From the NCBI RefSeq assembly GCF_022879595.1, contig NZ_CP084265.1:496001-560000 (forward strand): 64,000 nt of DNA, given 5' to 3'. Position 1 is the first letter of the stretch, and the number at the start of each line of letters is the position of its first letter. The DNA comes from Caballeronia sp. Lep1P3 (GTDB lineage Bacteria; Pseudomonadota; Gammaproteobacteria; Burkholderiales; Burkholderiaceae). Of the stretch, positions 56,666 to 64,000 are shown piece after piece. Both the position numbers and the translations under genes were made by a program. The notes under the pieces were generated by a model, which was not told the origin of the DNA, did no database searches, and was given only the letters and a program-made list of their open reading frames with translations.

Positions 56666-58717
56666 GTGAACGTTTTCTTCGAGGAATCGGGTAGTTTCAA
56701 GGCCGGCTCGGTCTTGTCGAAACAGGGCGACGCGTTCCAGGTCGAATTGCCGGGCGGACGCCGCGCGAAAGTGCGCGCGAAGGACGTGCTGATCGAATTC
56801 GAAAAGCCCGCCGCCGCCGAGCTGATGCAGGAAGCCGACGCCATCGCGCAGGAGATCGATCTCGATTTCCTGTGGGAATGCGCGCCCGACGAGGAATTCC
56901 CGTTCGCCGCGCTCGGCGCGGACTATTTCGGCGACAAGTTCGGTCCCACGGAGCGCGCCGCGCTCGTGCTGCGCATGCACGGCGCGCCCGTGTACTTCCG
57001 CCGCAAGGGGCGCGGGCAGTATCAGCGCGCGCCGCAGGAGCAGTTGCAGATGGCGCTCGCGGGGCTGGAGCGCAAGCGTCAGCAGGCGCTCGTGCAGGCC
57101 GGCTACGAAGAAGAACTGAAGGCGGGCAAGCTGCCCGAGGCGCTGAAAGGCAAGGCCATCGGCCTGCTCACGAAGCCGGACAAGAACGCGATCGAATACA
57201 AGGCGCTCGAAGCGGCAGCGGCGGCGCGCGGCATCTCGCAGGCGCGGCTCATGCTCGAATGCGGCGGCATTGCGTCGGCGCGCGCGCTGCACGAGGCGCG
57301 CTTCCTGTCGGAGTTCTTCCCGCACGGCGTCGGTTTTCCGGCGGTGCAGCCCGCGCCGTTGCCCGAAGACTTGCCGGAAGCGGATATCGAAGCGTTCTCC
57401 ATCGACGACGTGACGACCACCGAGATCGACGACGCCTTCTCCGTGCAGCATCTCGCGGACGGCCGCGTGCGCGTCGGCATTCACATTGCGGCGCCGGCGC
57501 TCGGCATCGCGCGCGGCGATACCGTCGATTCCATCGCGCGCAGCCGTCTTTCGACGGTCTACATGCCCGGCGACAAGATCACGATGCTGCCGGACAACGT
57601 CGTCGATGTCTTCACGCTCGCGGAAGGCGGACTGCGGCCGGCGCTGTCGCTCTACATCATCGTGAATCGCGAGACGCAGGACATCGTCGCGAGCGAGACG
57701 CGCGCCGAGCGCGTGTTCGTCAAGTCGAACCTGCGGCATAACCATCTGGACGAGCACGTCACCGAGGAAAGTCTCGCGGCCGGAACGGGCGACTATCCGC
57801 ACAAGCAAGACATCGCCGTCTTGTGGCCGCTCGCGCAGGCGCTCTTCGAAAAGCGCCAGGAGGCGCGCGCGACTTACGGCCTCAAGCGCGAAGTGCAGCG
57901 CAACAACGACTTCAATTTCTATGTCGAAGGCGAGCACGTCACCATCACGCCGCGCCGCCGCGGTTCGCCGCTGGATCTGATCGTCGCCGAACTGGCGATT
58001 CTCGCGAATTCGTCGTGGGGCGCGTTCCTGAACGATCACGGCGTGCCGGGCATCTATCGCTCGCAGCGCGGTTTCGGCGGTCCCGGCCCGAAGCGCACGC
58101 GCATGCAGACGACGCCCGCGCCGCACGAAGGTTTGGGCGTCGCGCAGTATGCGTGGAGCACGTCGCCGCTGCGCCGTTACGTCGACCTCGTGAATCAGTG
58201 GCAACTGCTCGCGTGCGTGCAGCACGGCGTGACGGCGAAGCTCGCCGCGCCGTTCAAGCCGAAGGATGCGGATTTGTTCGCCGTCGTGCAGGGATTCGAC
58301 GATACGTACACGGCCTACGCCGACCATCAGCGCCGCATGGAATATTTCTGGTGTCTGCGCTGGCTCAAGCAGGAGAACAGGAAGCAGGTGCCCGCGTCGG
58401 TCGTGAAGGACGACCTCGTTCGCCTCGAAGAAATTCCTCTGATTCTGCATGTGCCCGGCCTCGGCGTGCATGCACGCGGCACGCGGGTGATGCTCGAAGT
58501 CGTGTCGATTGACGAGTTGACCGTCGAAGCGTCGTGCCGTCTGCTGCATGTGATCGACGCGCCTTCGTCCGCCGCGCCGGTCGAAGAGGACGAAGCGGAG
58601 GAGGAAGTCATCGAGACCGACGATCTTTCCGCCGAAAGCGAAGCCGAAGCGCAGGCCGAAGCGCAGCCCGAATCCACGGGCGATGCACAGCCGTCCGAAG
58701 AACCGAGCCAATCATGA
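56666..58717 (+). CDS. RNase II/R-family 3'-5' exoribonuclease (RNB domain)
   Basis: A 683-residue RNB-domain exoribonuclease. An N-terminal region leads to the RNB catalytic core, with acidic motifs IDDVTTTEIDDAFSV and a later conserved GDKITMLPDNVVD, and a C-terminal region ending in an E/A-rich tail. It is shorter than full RNase R and closer to RNase II in length, but with a divergent N-terminus, so I give no gene symbol. The start is GTG at 56666. Its TGA overlaps the aroE ATG (ATGA at 58714). Confidence 0.87.
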   Translation: MNVFFEESGSFKAGSVLSKQGDAFQVELPGGRRAKVRAKDVLIEFEKPAAAELMQEADAIAQEIDLDFLWECAPDEEFPFAALGADYFGDKFGPTERAALVLRMHGAPVYFRRKGRGQYQRAPQEQLQMALAGLERKRQQALVQAGYEEELKAGKLPEALKGKAIGLLTKPDKNAIEYKALEAAAAARGISQARLMLECGGIASARALHEARFLSEFFPHGVGFPAVQPAPLPEDLPEADIEAFSIDDVTTTEIDDAFSVQHLADGRVRVGIHIAAPALGIARGDTVDSIARSRLSTVYMPGDKITMLPDNVVDVFTLAEGGLRPALSLYIIVNRETQDIVASETRAERVFVKSNLRHNHLDEHVTEESLAAGTGDYPHKQDIAVLWPLAQALFEKRQEARATYGLKREVQRNNDFNFYVEGEHVTITPRRRGSPLDLIVAELAILANSSWGAFLNDHGVPGIYRSQRGFGGPGPKRTRMQTTPAPHEGLGVAQYAWSTSPLRRYVDLVNQWQLLACVQHGVTAKLAAPFKPKDADLFAVVQGFDDTYTAYADHQRRMEYFWCLRWLKQENRKQVPASVVKDDLVRLEEIPLILHVPGLGVHARGTRVMLEVVSIDELTVEASCRLLHVIDAPSSAAPVEEDEAEEEVIETDDLSAESEAEAQAEAQPESTGDAQPSEEPSQS

Positions 58718-59556
58718 ACGATCGTTACGCGGTGATCGGCAATCCCGTCGAGCACAGCAAGTCGCCGTGGATTCACGCGCGCTTCGCTGAGCAGACGGGC
58801 GAGGCGGTCGAGTACGGGCGCATTCTGGGGCCGCTCGGCGGCTTCGAGAACGAAGTGCGCGCGTTCATCGCGGCAGGCGGACGCGGCATGAACGTCACGG
58901 TCCCGTTCAAGCTCGACGCGCACGCGTTCGCCGATACGCTGTCGCCGCGCGCGGCGGCTGCGGGCGCGGTCAACACGCTGTCGTTCGACGAAAACGGCGT
59001 GCGCGGCGACAACACCGATGGCATCGGCCTCGTGCGCGACATCGAAGCGAATCTCGGCGTGCGTCTCGAAGGCGCCCGCGTGCTGCTGCTCGGCGCGGGC
59101 GGCGCGGCGCGCGGCGTCGTGCTGCCGATTTTCGATCGAAAGCCGGCGTCGCTCGTCATCGTGAATCGCACGGCGGCGAAGGCGCATCAGCTCGTCGATC
59201 AGTTCGCGCAAGCCGCGCGGGAAACCGGCGTGCGCTTCTCGGGCGGAAGCGCGGGCAGCATCGAAAAGACACGCTACGACCTCGTCATCAATGCGACGGC
59301 CGGCAGTCTCGACGCCGCGCTGCCCGAATGCGACGACGCCGCGTTCGGCACGGCCACGCTCGCCTACGACATGATGTACGGCGCGAAGCCCACGGTCTTC
59401 ATGCAGCACGCCGAGGCGCTGGGCGCGCGCGCGGCGGACGGCCTCGGCATGCTCGTCGAACAGGCGGCGGAATCTTTCTTCATCTGGCGCGGCGTGCGTC
59501 CGGACGGCGGCGCGGTGCTGCGCGAACTGCGTCAGACGCTCGCGGCCAAAGCCTGA
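58714..59556 (+). CDS. aroE: Shikimate dehydrogenase
   Basis: A 280-residue enzyme reducing 3-dehydroshikimate with NADPH. The substrate motif [12 protein letters not shown] is at the N-terminus, NVTVPFK supplies the catalytic lysine, and GAGGAARG is the NADP-binding loop. The ATG overlaps the RNase stop, and its own stop overlaps the mtgA start (TGATG). It provides the shikimate-pathway step after dehydroquinate dehydratase, which is missing from the accB neighbourhood. Confidence 0.97.
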   Translation: MNDRYAVIGNPVEHSKSPWIHARFAEQTGEAVEYGRILGPLGGFENEVRAFIAAGGRGMNVTVPFKLDAHAFADTLSPRAAAAGAVNTLSFDENGVRGDNTDGIGLVRDIEANLGVRLEGARVLLLGAGGAARGVVLPIFDRKPASLVIVNRTAAKAHQLVDQFAQAARETGVRFSGGSAGSIEKTRYDLVINATAGSLDAALPECDDAAFGTATLAYDMMYGAKPTVFMQHAEALGARAADGLGMLVEQAAESFFIWRGVRPDGGAVLRELRQTLAAKA

Positions 59557-60308
59557 TGACCGCCGCGCCCGCTCATGGCCGCACGTCGCGCACATCGCCG
59601 TCGGGCGCGCGGCTCGGCCCGGCGCGCTGGATCGCTTACGGTGTGTCGGTGTTCGTCATCGCGGTACTCGCGACGCAGTTGTATTTCTTCATTCAGATCG
59701 GTTTGTGGACGCGCATCGATCCCGGTTCGACGGCCTTCATGCGCGCCGATGCGTGGACGCTTGCGAAGACGCACCCCGGCATCGCGCTGCAACGGACGTG
59801 GGTGCCTTACGAGCAGATTTCGCGCAATCTGAAGCGCGCGATCATCGCGTCCGAGGATGCCGACTTCGTCAACAACAACGGCTACGAAACCGACGCGATC
59901 CTGCAGGCGTGGGAGAAGAACAAGGCGCGCGGGAAAATCGTCGCGGGCGGCTCGACGATTTCGCAGCAACTCGCGCGCAATCTCTTTCTGTCGCGCGAAA
60001 AGAGCTACGTGAGAAAGGCGCAGGAGCTTGTCATCACATGGATGCTCGAGTTCTGGCTGACCAAGGAACGCATCTTCGAGATCTACCTGAATTCGGTGGA
60101 ATGGGGTAACGGCGTGTACGGCGCGGAAGCCGCGGCGCGCTACTACTACAAGACGTCGGCAGCGAAATTGACGGCGGGCCAGAGCGCGCGCCTCGCCGTG
60201 ATGCTGCCGCGCCCCAAATACTTCGACGACCATCGCAATTCGGCGTATCTGGCGATGCGCGCGCGCGTCATCGCGCGGCGAATGGGCGCGGCCGAGTTGC
60301 CCGAGTGA
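59556..60308 (+). CDS. mtgA: Monofunctional peptidoglycan transglycosylase
   Basis: A 250-residue bitopic membrane protein with one N-terminal span (about residues 28-47) and a GT51 domain. The catalytic glutamate lies in [14 protein letters not shown], and [27 protein letters not shown] covers the second and third conserved motifs. It polymerises lipid II without a transpeptidase domain. It is the last gene of the mpl cluster and is followed by a strong terminator. The start at 59556 overlaps the aroE stop. Confidence 0.97.
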   Translation: MTAAPAHGRTSRTSPSGARLGPARWIAYGVSVFVIAVLATQLYFFIQIGLWTRIDPGSTAFMRADAWTLAKTHPGIALQRTWVPYEQISRNLKRAIIASEDADFVNNNGYETDAILQAWEKNKARGKIVAGGSTISQQLARNLFLSREKSYVRKAQELVITWMLEFWLTKERIFEIYLNSVEWGNGVYGAEAAARYYYKTSAAKLTAGQSARLAVMLPRPKYFDDHRNSAYLAMRARVIARRMGAAELPE

Positions 60309-60335
60309 AATTTAGTTTGGGTGACTAAACATCGT

Positions 60336-60367
60336 AAAGCCCTGATTCCTCGGGGCTTTTTTCTTTT
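60336..60367 (+). terminator. Intrinsic terminator after mtgA
   Basis: A 10-bp stem with one G-T pair (60336-60345 with 60350-60359) is followed by a T-rich tract to 60367. It closes the mpl-mtgA cluster. Confidence 0.9.
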
Positions 60368-60400
60368 CACCCCGCTTTCGGCTGTCAGCTTTCCTCCCAT

Positions 60401-60433
60401 TATGTGAACGGTGCGATCACATATTGAATATTC
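60401..60433. promoter_or_regulatory. Candidate operator upstream of the galactonate operon
   Basis: TATGTGA (60401-60407) and TCACATA (60417-60423) form a perfect inverted repeat around 9 bases, followed by the palindrome GAATATTC (60426-60433). Position before the iclR-like gene suggests autoregulation by the IclR protein. A CRP site would need a 6-base spacer, so CRP binding is less likely. Confidence 0.5.
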
Positions 60434-60647
60434 GAGATAGCCGGAACTACAATCCGTGCAGGCTTTCGACGATACGTCGGAAAGCGATGCGACAGGGCGT
60501 CAGACACCCGCGCGACAAGAACAATACGGAGACACGTCATGCATTCGATCGCCTGCCCGCGCTCGGGCTTCGCGCCGCGCGCATCATCCGCGCGCCACCT
60601 TTCGCCGTCTGTTTGAAGCGCGTCGTGTTCATCGAGGAACGATCGAC

Positions 60648-61568
60648 ATGACCAAACTCCAGCACGCCGACACGGACACCGCAGGCAAGCCCGCGTCCGC
60701 GAAGGCGAACGGCGCCGCCGACCTCCGCCGCGAGCGTGATGCCATCGCGCTGCCGAGCGCGCTCGTCGATGTCACGCCGCAGCAGGCCGGCACGCAGACG
60801 CTCCTGCGCGGACTCGCGGTTCTCGAAGCGGCCGCAGCCGGCGCGCGCGATCTGCGCTCGTTCAGCGCGGCGCTCGGCACGACGCGCAGCACGACGCACC
60901 GGCTCGTCAGTTCGCTCGTTCAGGCGCGCTATCTGCGGCAAGTGCAGGGCGGCTATCTGCTCGGGCCGAAGCTGATCGAACTCGGCACCATCGCGCTCGA
61001 ACAGATGCCGCTCACGGCGGTGGCGCGTCCGCATCTGCAGGCGCTCGCGCATCGCACGCACGACACCATTCATCTTGGCGTGCGCGACGGCGACGACGTG
61101 CTCTACATCGACAAAATTCCCGGGACGCGCGGGCTGGAGATGCGCTCGCGCGTCGGCCACCGCATGCCGCTCGCGTCGACCGGCATCGGCAAGGCGATGA
61201 TGCTCGACCTCGAAGCGAACGCGTGGAAGAAGCTGCTCGACGCGTCGCATCGCGCGCTCGCCCGCACGAGTTTCAGGCCGGATCATCGCCCGGATATCGA
61301 TACGTTCGTGCAGCGCATGACGCGCTATTCGCAGGGCGGCTACACATTCGATCTCGAAGAAAACGAGGCGTCGATCCGCTGCGTGGCCGCGCCCGTGCGC
61401 GACGCGTCCGGCGCGATCGTCGCGGCGCTTTCGGTGGCGAGCACGATTCCCTACATGCCCGACGAGCGCATGGAAGAACTCATTCCGGTCGTGCAGCGCG
61501 AAGCGCGCTCGATCTCCGAGGACCTCGGCTGGCGCCCGCCGCAAGCCAATCGCCGGATCAAGCGATGA
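60648..61568 (+). CDS. IclR-family transcriptional regulator of the galactonate operon
   Basis: A 306-residue regulator. A polar N-terminal extension of about 45 residues precedes the winged-helix DNA-binding domain (about residues 48-105, with LRSFSAALGTTRSTTHRLVSSL), and a GAF-like effector domain follows (HDTIHLGVRDGDDVLYIDKIPG). The ATG at 60648 follows a GAGGAACG ribosome site. Its stop overlaps the dgoK start, so it is first in the operon. By linkage the effector is expected to be a galactose-pathway intermediate, an inference. Confidence 0.9.
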   Translation: MTKLQHADTDTAGKPASAKANGAADLRRERDAIALPSALVDVTPQQAGTQTLLRGLAVLEAAAAGARDLRSFSAALGTTRSTTHRLVSSLVQARYLRQVQGGYLLGPKLIELGTIALEQMPLTAVARPHLQALAHRTHDTIHLGVRDGDDVLYIDKIPGTRGLEMRSRVGHRMPLASTGIGKAMMLDLEANAWKKLLDASHRALARTSFRPDHRPDIDTFVQRMTRYSQGGYTFDLEENEASIRCVAAPVRDASGAIVAALSVASTIPYMPDERMEELIPVVQREARSISEDLGWRPPQANRRIKR

Positions 61569-62530
61569 CCACGCCTGCTCTCATCGCGCTCGACTGGGGC
61601 ACGACTTCGCTGCGCGCTTATCTGCTCGCCCGCGACGGCGCGGCGCTCGACACGCGCGCTTCGTCGGCGGGCATCATGAAGCTGCCGGCGGGCGGCTTCG
61701 ATCAAGCGTTCGAGGAAACCTGCGGCGCGTGGCTCGACGCGCATTCGCACTTGCCGGTCATCGCGGCGGGCATGGTCGGCAGCGCGCAAGGATGGATCGA
61801 AGCGCCTTACGTCGACGCCCCCGCCGATGCGAACGCGCTCGTCGCGGGCATCGTCAGCGTGCGGACGGCGCGCGGTTTGGACGTGCGCGTCGTGCCGGGC
61901 GTGCTCGAACGCGGCCTGCTGCCGAACGTGATGCGCGGCGAGGAAACGCAGATCGTCGGCGCGCTCGCGAGCGATGCGTCGCTGTCCGCGAAGGGCGGCG
62001 CGCTGATCGGGCTGCCGGGGACGCACGCGAAATGGGCGGCCGTCGAAGCGGGACGCATCGAGCGTTTCTATACGTTCATGACGGGCGAAGTGTTCGGCGC
62101 GCTGCGCGATCACACCATTCTCGGCCGCACGATGCAGCAGGACGCCGCCTCCGATGCCGCCGCGTTCGTTCGCGGCGTCGATACCGCGCGCGACGCGGGT
62201 CATCCCGGCGTGCTCGCGACGATCTTCAGCACGCGCACGCTCGGACTCACCGGACAGCTCGCGCCCGCGCAGCAGCCGGATTATCTGTCGGGGCTTCTGA
62301 TCGGCCACGAACTGCGCGGTCTTAACGAAGTGCTTGCGCGCGACCAGTCGTCGCTCGCTGGCCGGACACTGCGGCTCATCGGCAACGATGCGCTGTGCGA
62401 CCGCTATCGCGCCGCGCTCGCGCGCTTCGGATGCAACGACGCCCAGACCGTCGCGCACGCCACCGAAAATGGCCTTTACCGAATCGCCGCGCTCGCCGGG
62501 CTCGTGCCAACGCCCACGCGCGCGCCCTGA
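61565..62530 (+). CDS. dgoK: 2-dehydro-3-deoxygalactonokinase
   Basis: A 321-residue ASKHA-fold sugar kinase. The N-terminal ALDWGTTSLRAYLLA is the phosphate-1 motif, and GLPGTHAKWAAVEAGRIERFYTFMTGE in the middle is diagnostic of DgoK, which phosphorylates 2-dehydro-3-deoxygalactonate in the De Ley-Doudoroff pathway. The ATG overlaps the IclR stop (ATGA at 61565). It precedes the matching aldolase gene by 23 bases. Confidence 0.95.
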   Translation: MTTPALIALDWGTTSLRAYLLARDGAALDTRASSAGIMKLPAGGFDQAFEETCGAWLDAHSHLPVIAAGMVGSAQGWIEAPYVDAPADANALVAGIVSVRTARGLDVRVVPGVLERGLLPNVMRGEETQIVGALASDASLSAKGGALIGLPGTHAKWAAVEAGRIERFYTFMTGEVFGALRDHTILGRTMQQDAASDAAAFVRGVDTARDAGHPGVLATIFSTRTLGLTGQLAPAQQPDYLSGLLIGHELRGLNEVLARDQSSLAGRTLRLIGNDALCDRYRAALARFGCNDAQTVAHATENGLYRIAALAGLVPTPTRAP

Positions 62531-62553
62531 TGCAGGACTCAAAGGAGCATACG

Positions 62554-63231
62554 ATGCAGCCTTCCATCAATCTGCCCGCGCCCTACGCGATGCACGCCGG
62601 TCTCGCGAAGGCGTTCGCGCAGTGTCCGCTGATCGCGATCCTGCGCGGCGTCACGCCCGCCGATGCCGCCGAACACGGCCGCGCGCTCTACGAAGCGGGC
62701 TTTCGCATCGTCGAGGTGCCGCTCAATTCGCCGCAGCCGTTCGACAGCATCGCCGCGATCCGTCAGGCGTTGCCGGACGACGCGATCGTCGGGGCGGGCA
62801 CCGTGCTGCATCCGAGCTACGTGGACAGCGTGAAGGACGCGGGCGGCGAACTCGTCGTGATGCCGCACAGCGACGGCGATGTCGTGCGCGTGGCGAAGGC
62901 CCACGGACTCGCGTGCGCGCCGGGCGTCGCCACGCCGAACGAGGGTTTTCTCGCGCTGAAGAACGGCGCGGACGTGCTGAAAATGTTTCCCGCCGAGCAA
63001 CTCGGCCCGACGGTGGTGAAGGCATGGCGCGCGGTCATCGCGAAGGAAGTGCCGCTCGTGCCGGTCGGCGGAATCGCGCCGGACAACATGGGGCCGTTTC
63101 TGACCGCGGGCGCGAACGGCTTCGGCCTCGGCTCGGCGCTGTACAAGCCGGGCCAAAGCGTGAGCGCGACGGCGTCGCATGCGAAGGCGTTCATCCACGG
63201 TCTTTCCATCGCCAAAGGTGAAAAGCGATGA
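62554..63231 (+). CDS. dgoA: 2-dehydro-3-deoxy-6-phosphogalactonate aldolase
   Basis: A 225-residue KDPG/KDPGal-type class I aldolase producing pyruvate and glyceraldehyde 3-phosphate. The N-terminal LIAILRGVTP, the glutamate in VEVPLNSP, and the Schiff-base lysine in LKMFPAEQLGP are visible. The start at 62554 is preferred because AAGGAG lies at 62542-62547; an in-frame ATG at 62530 overlapping the dgoK stop is the alternative. Its TGA overlaps the next ATG (63228). Confidence 0.95.
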   Translation: MQPSINLPAPYAMHAGLAKAFAQCPLIAILRGVTPADAAEHGRALYEAGFRIVEVPLNSPQPFDSIAAIRQALPDDAIVGAGTVLHPSYVDSVKDAGGELVVMPHSDGDVVRVAKAHGLACAPGVATPNEGFLALKNGADVLKMFPAEQLGPTVVKAWRAVIAKEVPLVPVGGIAPDNMGPFLTAGANGFGLGSALYKPGQSVSATASHAKAFIHGLSIAKGEKR

Positions 63232-64000
63232 CCCGGCTCGCCGGCAAGACCGCGATGGTCACGGGCGCGGGGCGCGGCATCGGCGCGGCGATCGCGCTCG
63301 CGTTCGCGCGCGAAGGCGCGGCGGTCGCGCTGGCGGAACTCGACATCGATACGGCCCGCGCGACGGCCGAACGCATCGCGGCGCAGATCGAAGGCGCGCG
63401 CGTGCTCGCAGTCGAAACGGACGTGACGCAAGGCGCATCGGTGAAAGACGCGCTCGCGCAAACCGAGGCGCAGTTCGGCCCGCTCGACGTGCTCGTGAAC
63501 AACGCCGGCATCAACGTGTTCTGCGATCCGCTCACGATGACCGACGACGACTGGCGGCGCTGCTTCGCCGTCGATCTCGACGGCGTGTGGAACGGCTGCC
63601 GCGCGGTGCTGCCGGGCATGGTGGAGCGCGGGCGCGGAAGCATCGTGAATATCGCTTCGACGCATGCGTTCAAGATCATTCCGGGCTGCTTTCCGTATCC
63701 GGTGGCCAAGCACGGCGTGATCGGGCTCACGCGCGCGCTCGGCATCGAGTACGCGCCGAACAACGTGCGCGTCAATGCCATCGCGCCGGGATACATCGAA
63801 ACGCAGTTGACGCTCGACTGGTGGGACGCGCAGCCCGACTCGAACGCCGCCCGCCAGGCGACGCTCGATCTTCAGCCGATGAAGCGCATCGGCCAGCCGA
63901 AGGAAGTCGCGATGACGGCCGTGTTCCTCGCATCGGACGAGGCGCCGTTCATCAACGCGAGCTGCATCACCGTGGATGGCGGGCGTTCGGCGCTGTATCA
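63228..64000 (+). CDS. SDR-family oxidoreductase, possible galactose/sugar dehydrogenase (partial)
   Basis: The frame opens at 63228, overlapping the dgoA stop, and runs off the right edge after about 257 codons, so only the last few residues are missing. It is a classical SDR: TGAGRGIG cofactor motif near residue 14, NNAG near residue 90, and a YPVAK active-site tyrosine/lysine pair with the serine in NIASTHAF. The C-terminal SCITVDGGRSALY is typical. In this operon it is a good candidate for galactose 1-dehydrogenase, but substrate is inferred only from linkage. Confidence 0.9.
   Translation, partial: MTRLAGKTAMVTGAGRGIGAAIALAFAREGAAVALAELDIDTARATAERIAAQIEGARVLAVETDVTQGASVKDALAQTEAQFGPLDVLVNNAGINVFCDPLTMTDDDWRRCFAVDLDGVWNGCRAVLPGMVERGRGSIVNIASTHAFKIIPGCFPYPVAKHGVIGLTRALGIEYAPNNVRVNAIAPGYIETQLTLDWWDAQPDSNAARQATLDLQPMKRIGQPKEVAMTAVFLASDEAPFINASCITVDGGRSALY

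Larger units (their letters stand above)
60309..60647. other. mtgA-IclR intergenic region (339 bp)
   Basis: Holds the mtgA terminator, then an inverted repeat and short palindrome that could be operators of the IclR-controlled operon, and a leader of about 210 nt. A forward 75-residue frame (60424-60651) lies here but has no family resemblance and overlaps the IclR start, so it is not called. Confidence 0.6.

Noticed and set aside
60403..60421. TGTGA...TCACA as a CRP site upstream of the galactonate operon
   Set aside because: The half-sites are 9 bases apart; CRP needs 6. An IclR-type operator is the better reading.
60424..60651. Forward 75-residue frame before the IclR gene
   Set aside because: Overlaps the regulator start and candidate operator, has no family match and no good ribosome site.

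Overview
The window looks like a chromosomal segment of a high-GC betaproteobacterium of the Burkholderia sensu lato group (Caballeronia or Paraburkholderia type). The evidence is the GC-rich third codon positions, the gene order of the division cluster running into ftsZ, a peroxiredoxin, lpxC, a DUF721 gene and secA, the lysine/alanine-repeat histone H1-like protein, and the accB-accC-prmA-DUF3426-tpx block. The species assignment is inference. Most of the window is conserved housekeeping DNA, and the only clear mobile DNA is in the nrdA-nrdB interval.

Layout. 1-8361: the end of the dcw cluster (murD end, ftsW, murG, murC, ddlB, ftsQ, ftsA, ftsZ), with very tight or overlapping junctions. 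8362-16673: a peroxiredoxin, lpxC, a reverse-strand DUF721 gene, secA, argJ, a DUF815 AAA+ ATPase and a MutT-type Nudix hydrolase. 16687-23433 (reverse): yacG, zapD, coaE, a prepilin peptidase/inner-membrane/ATPase trio, a CorC/HlyC-type membrane protein and tRNA-Pro(CGG). 23475-34977: octaprenyl diphosphate synthase, rplU-rpmA-obgE-proB, a CNP1-like lipoprotein, rppH, proS, a MarC-family protein, a phosphoribosyltransferase, ffh and a CcsA-type cytochrome c assembly protein.

34978-44695 is the class Ia ribonucleotide reductase region. nrdA and nrdB are separated by about 4.5 kb holding a degenerate inverted repeat pair, an IS3-family element sitting inside one repeat copy, a 108-bp tandem repeat, an MFS exporter and a DUF3820 gene. 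Each nrd gene has its own promoter region with a pair of NrdR-box-like palindromes 31 or 32 bp apart, so the two subunits are probably co-regulated in trans despite being separated.

44696-53701: a highly structured intergenic stretch, the H1-like protein, a glycine-zipper lipoprotein, a PfkB-family kinase with a TTG start, tpx, a DUF3426 zinc-ribbon protein, prmA, accC, accB, a gap where aroQ would be expected, and a TlpA-like thioredoxin. 53742-60308: an unrecognised conserved-looking protein, then mpl, a YqiA-like esterase, an RNase II/R-family exonuclease, aroE and mtgA as a tightly coupled cluster ended by a good terminator. 60648-64000: the start of a galactose/galactonate catabolic operon (IclR regulator, dgoK, dgoA, SDR dehydrogenase) in which consecutive genes overlap or nearly abut; the SDR runs off the window.

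I found no CRISPR array, prophage, secondary-metabolite cluster or obvious new multi-gene system. The most interesting signals are regulatory and repeat-related: the duplicated NrdR operators, the long structured nrdB leader, the structured nrdB-H1 interval, and the repeat copy split by the IS with a reconstructable empty site.
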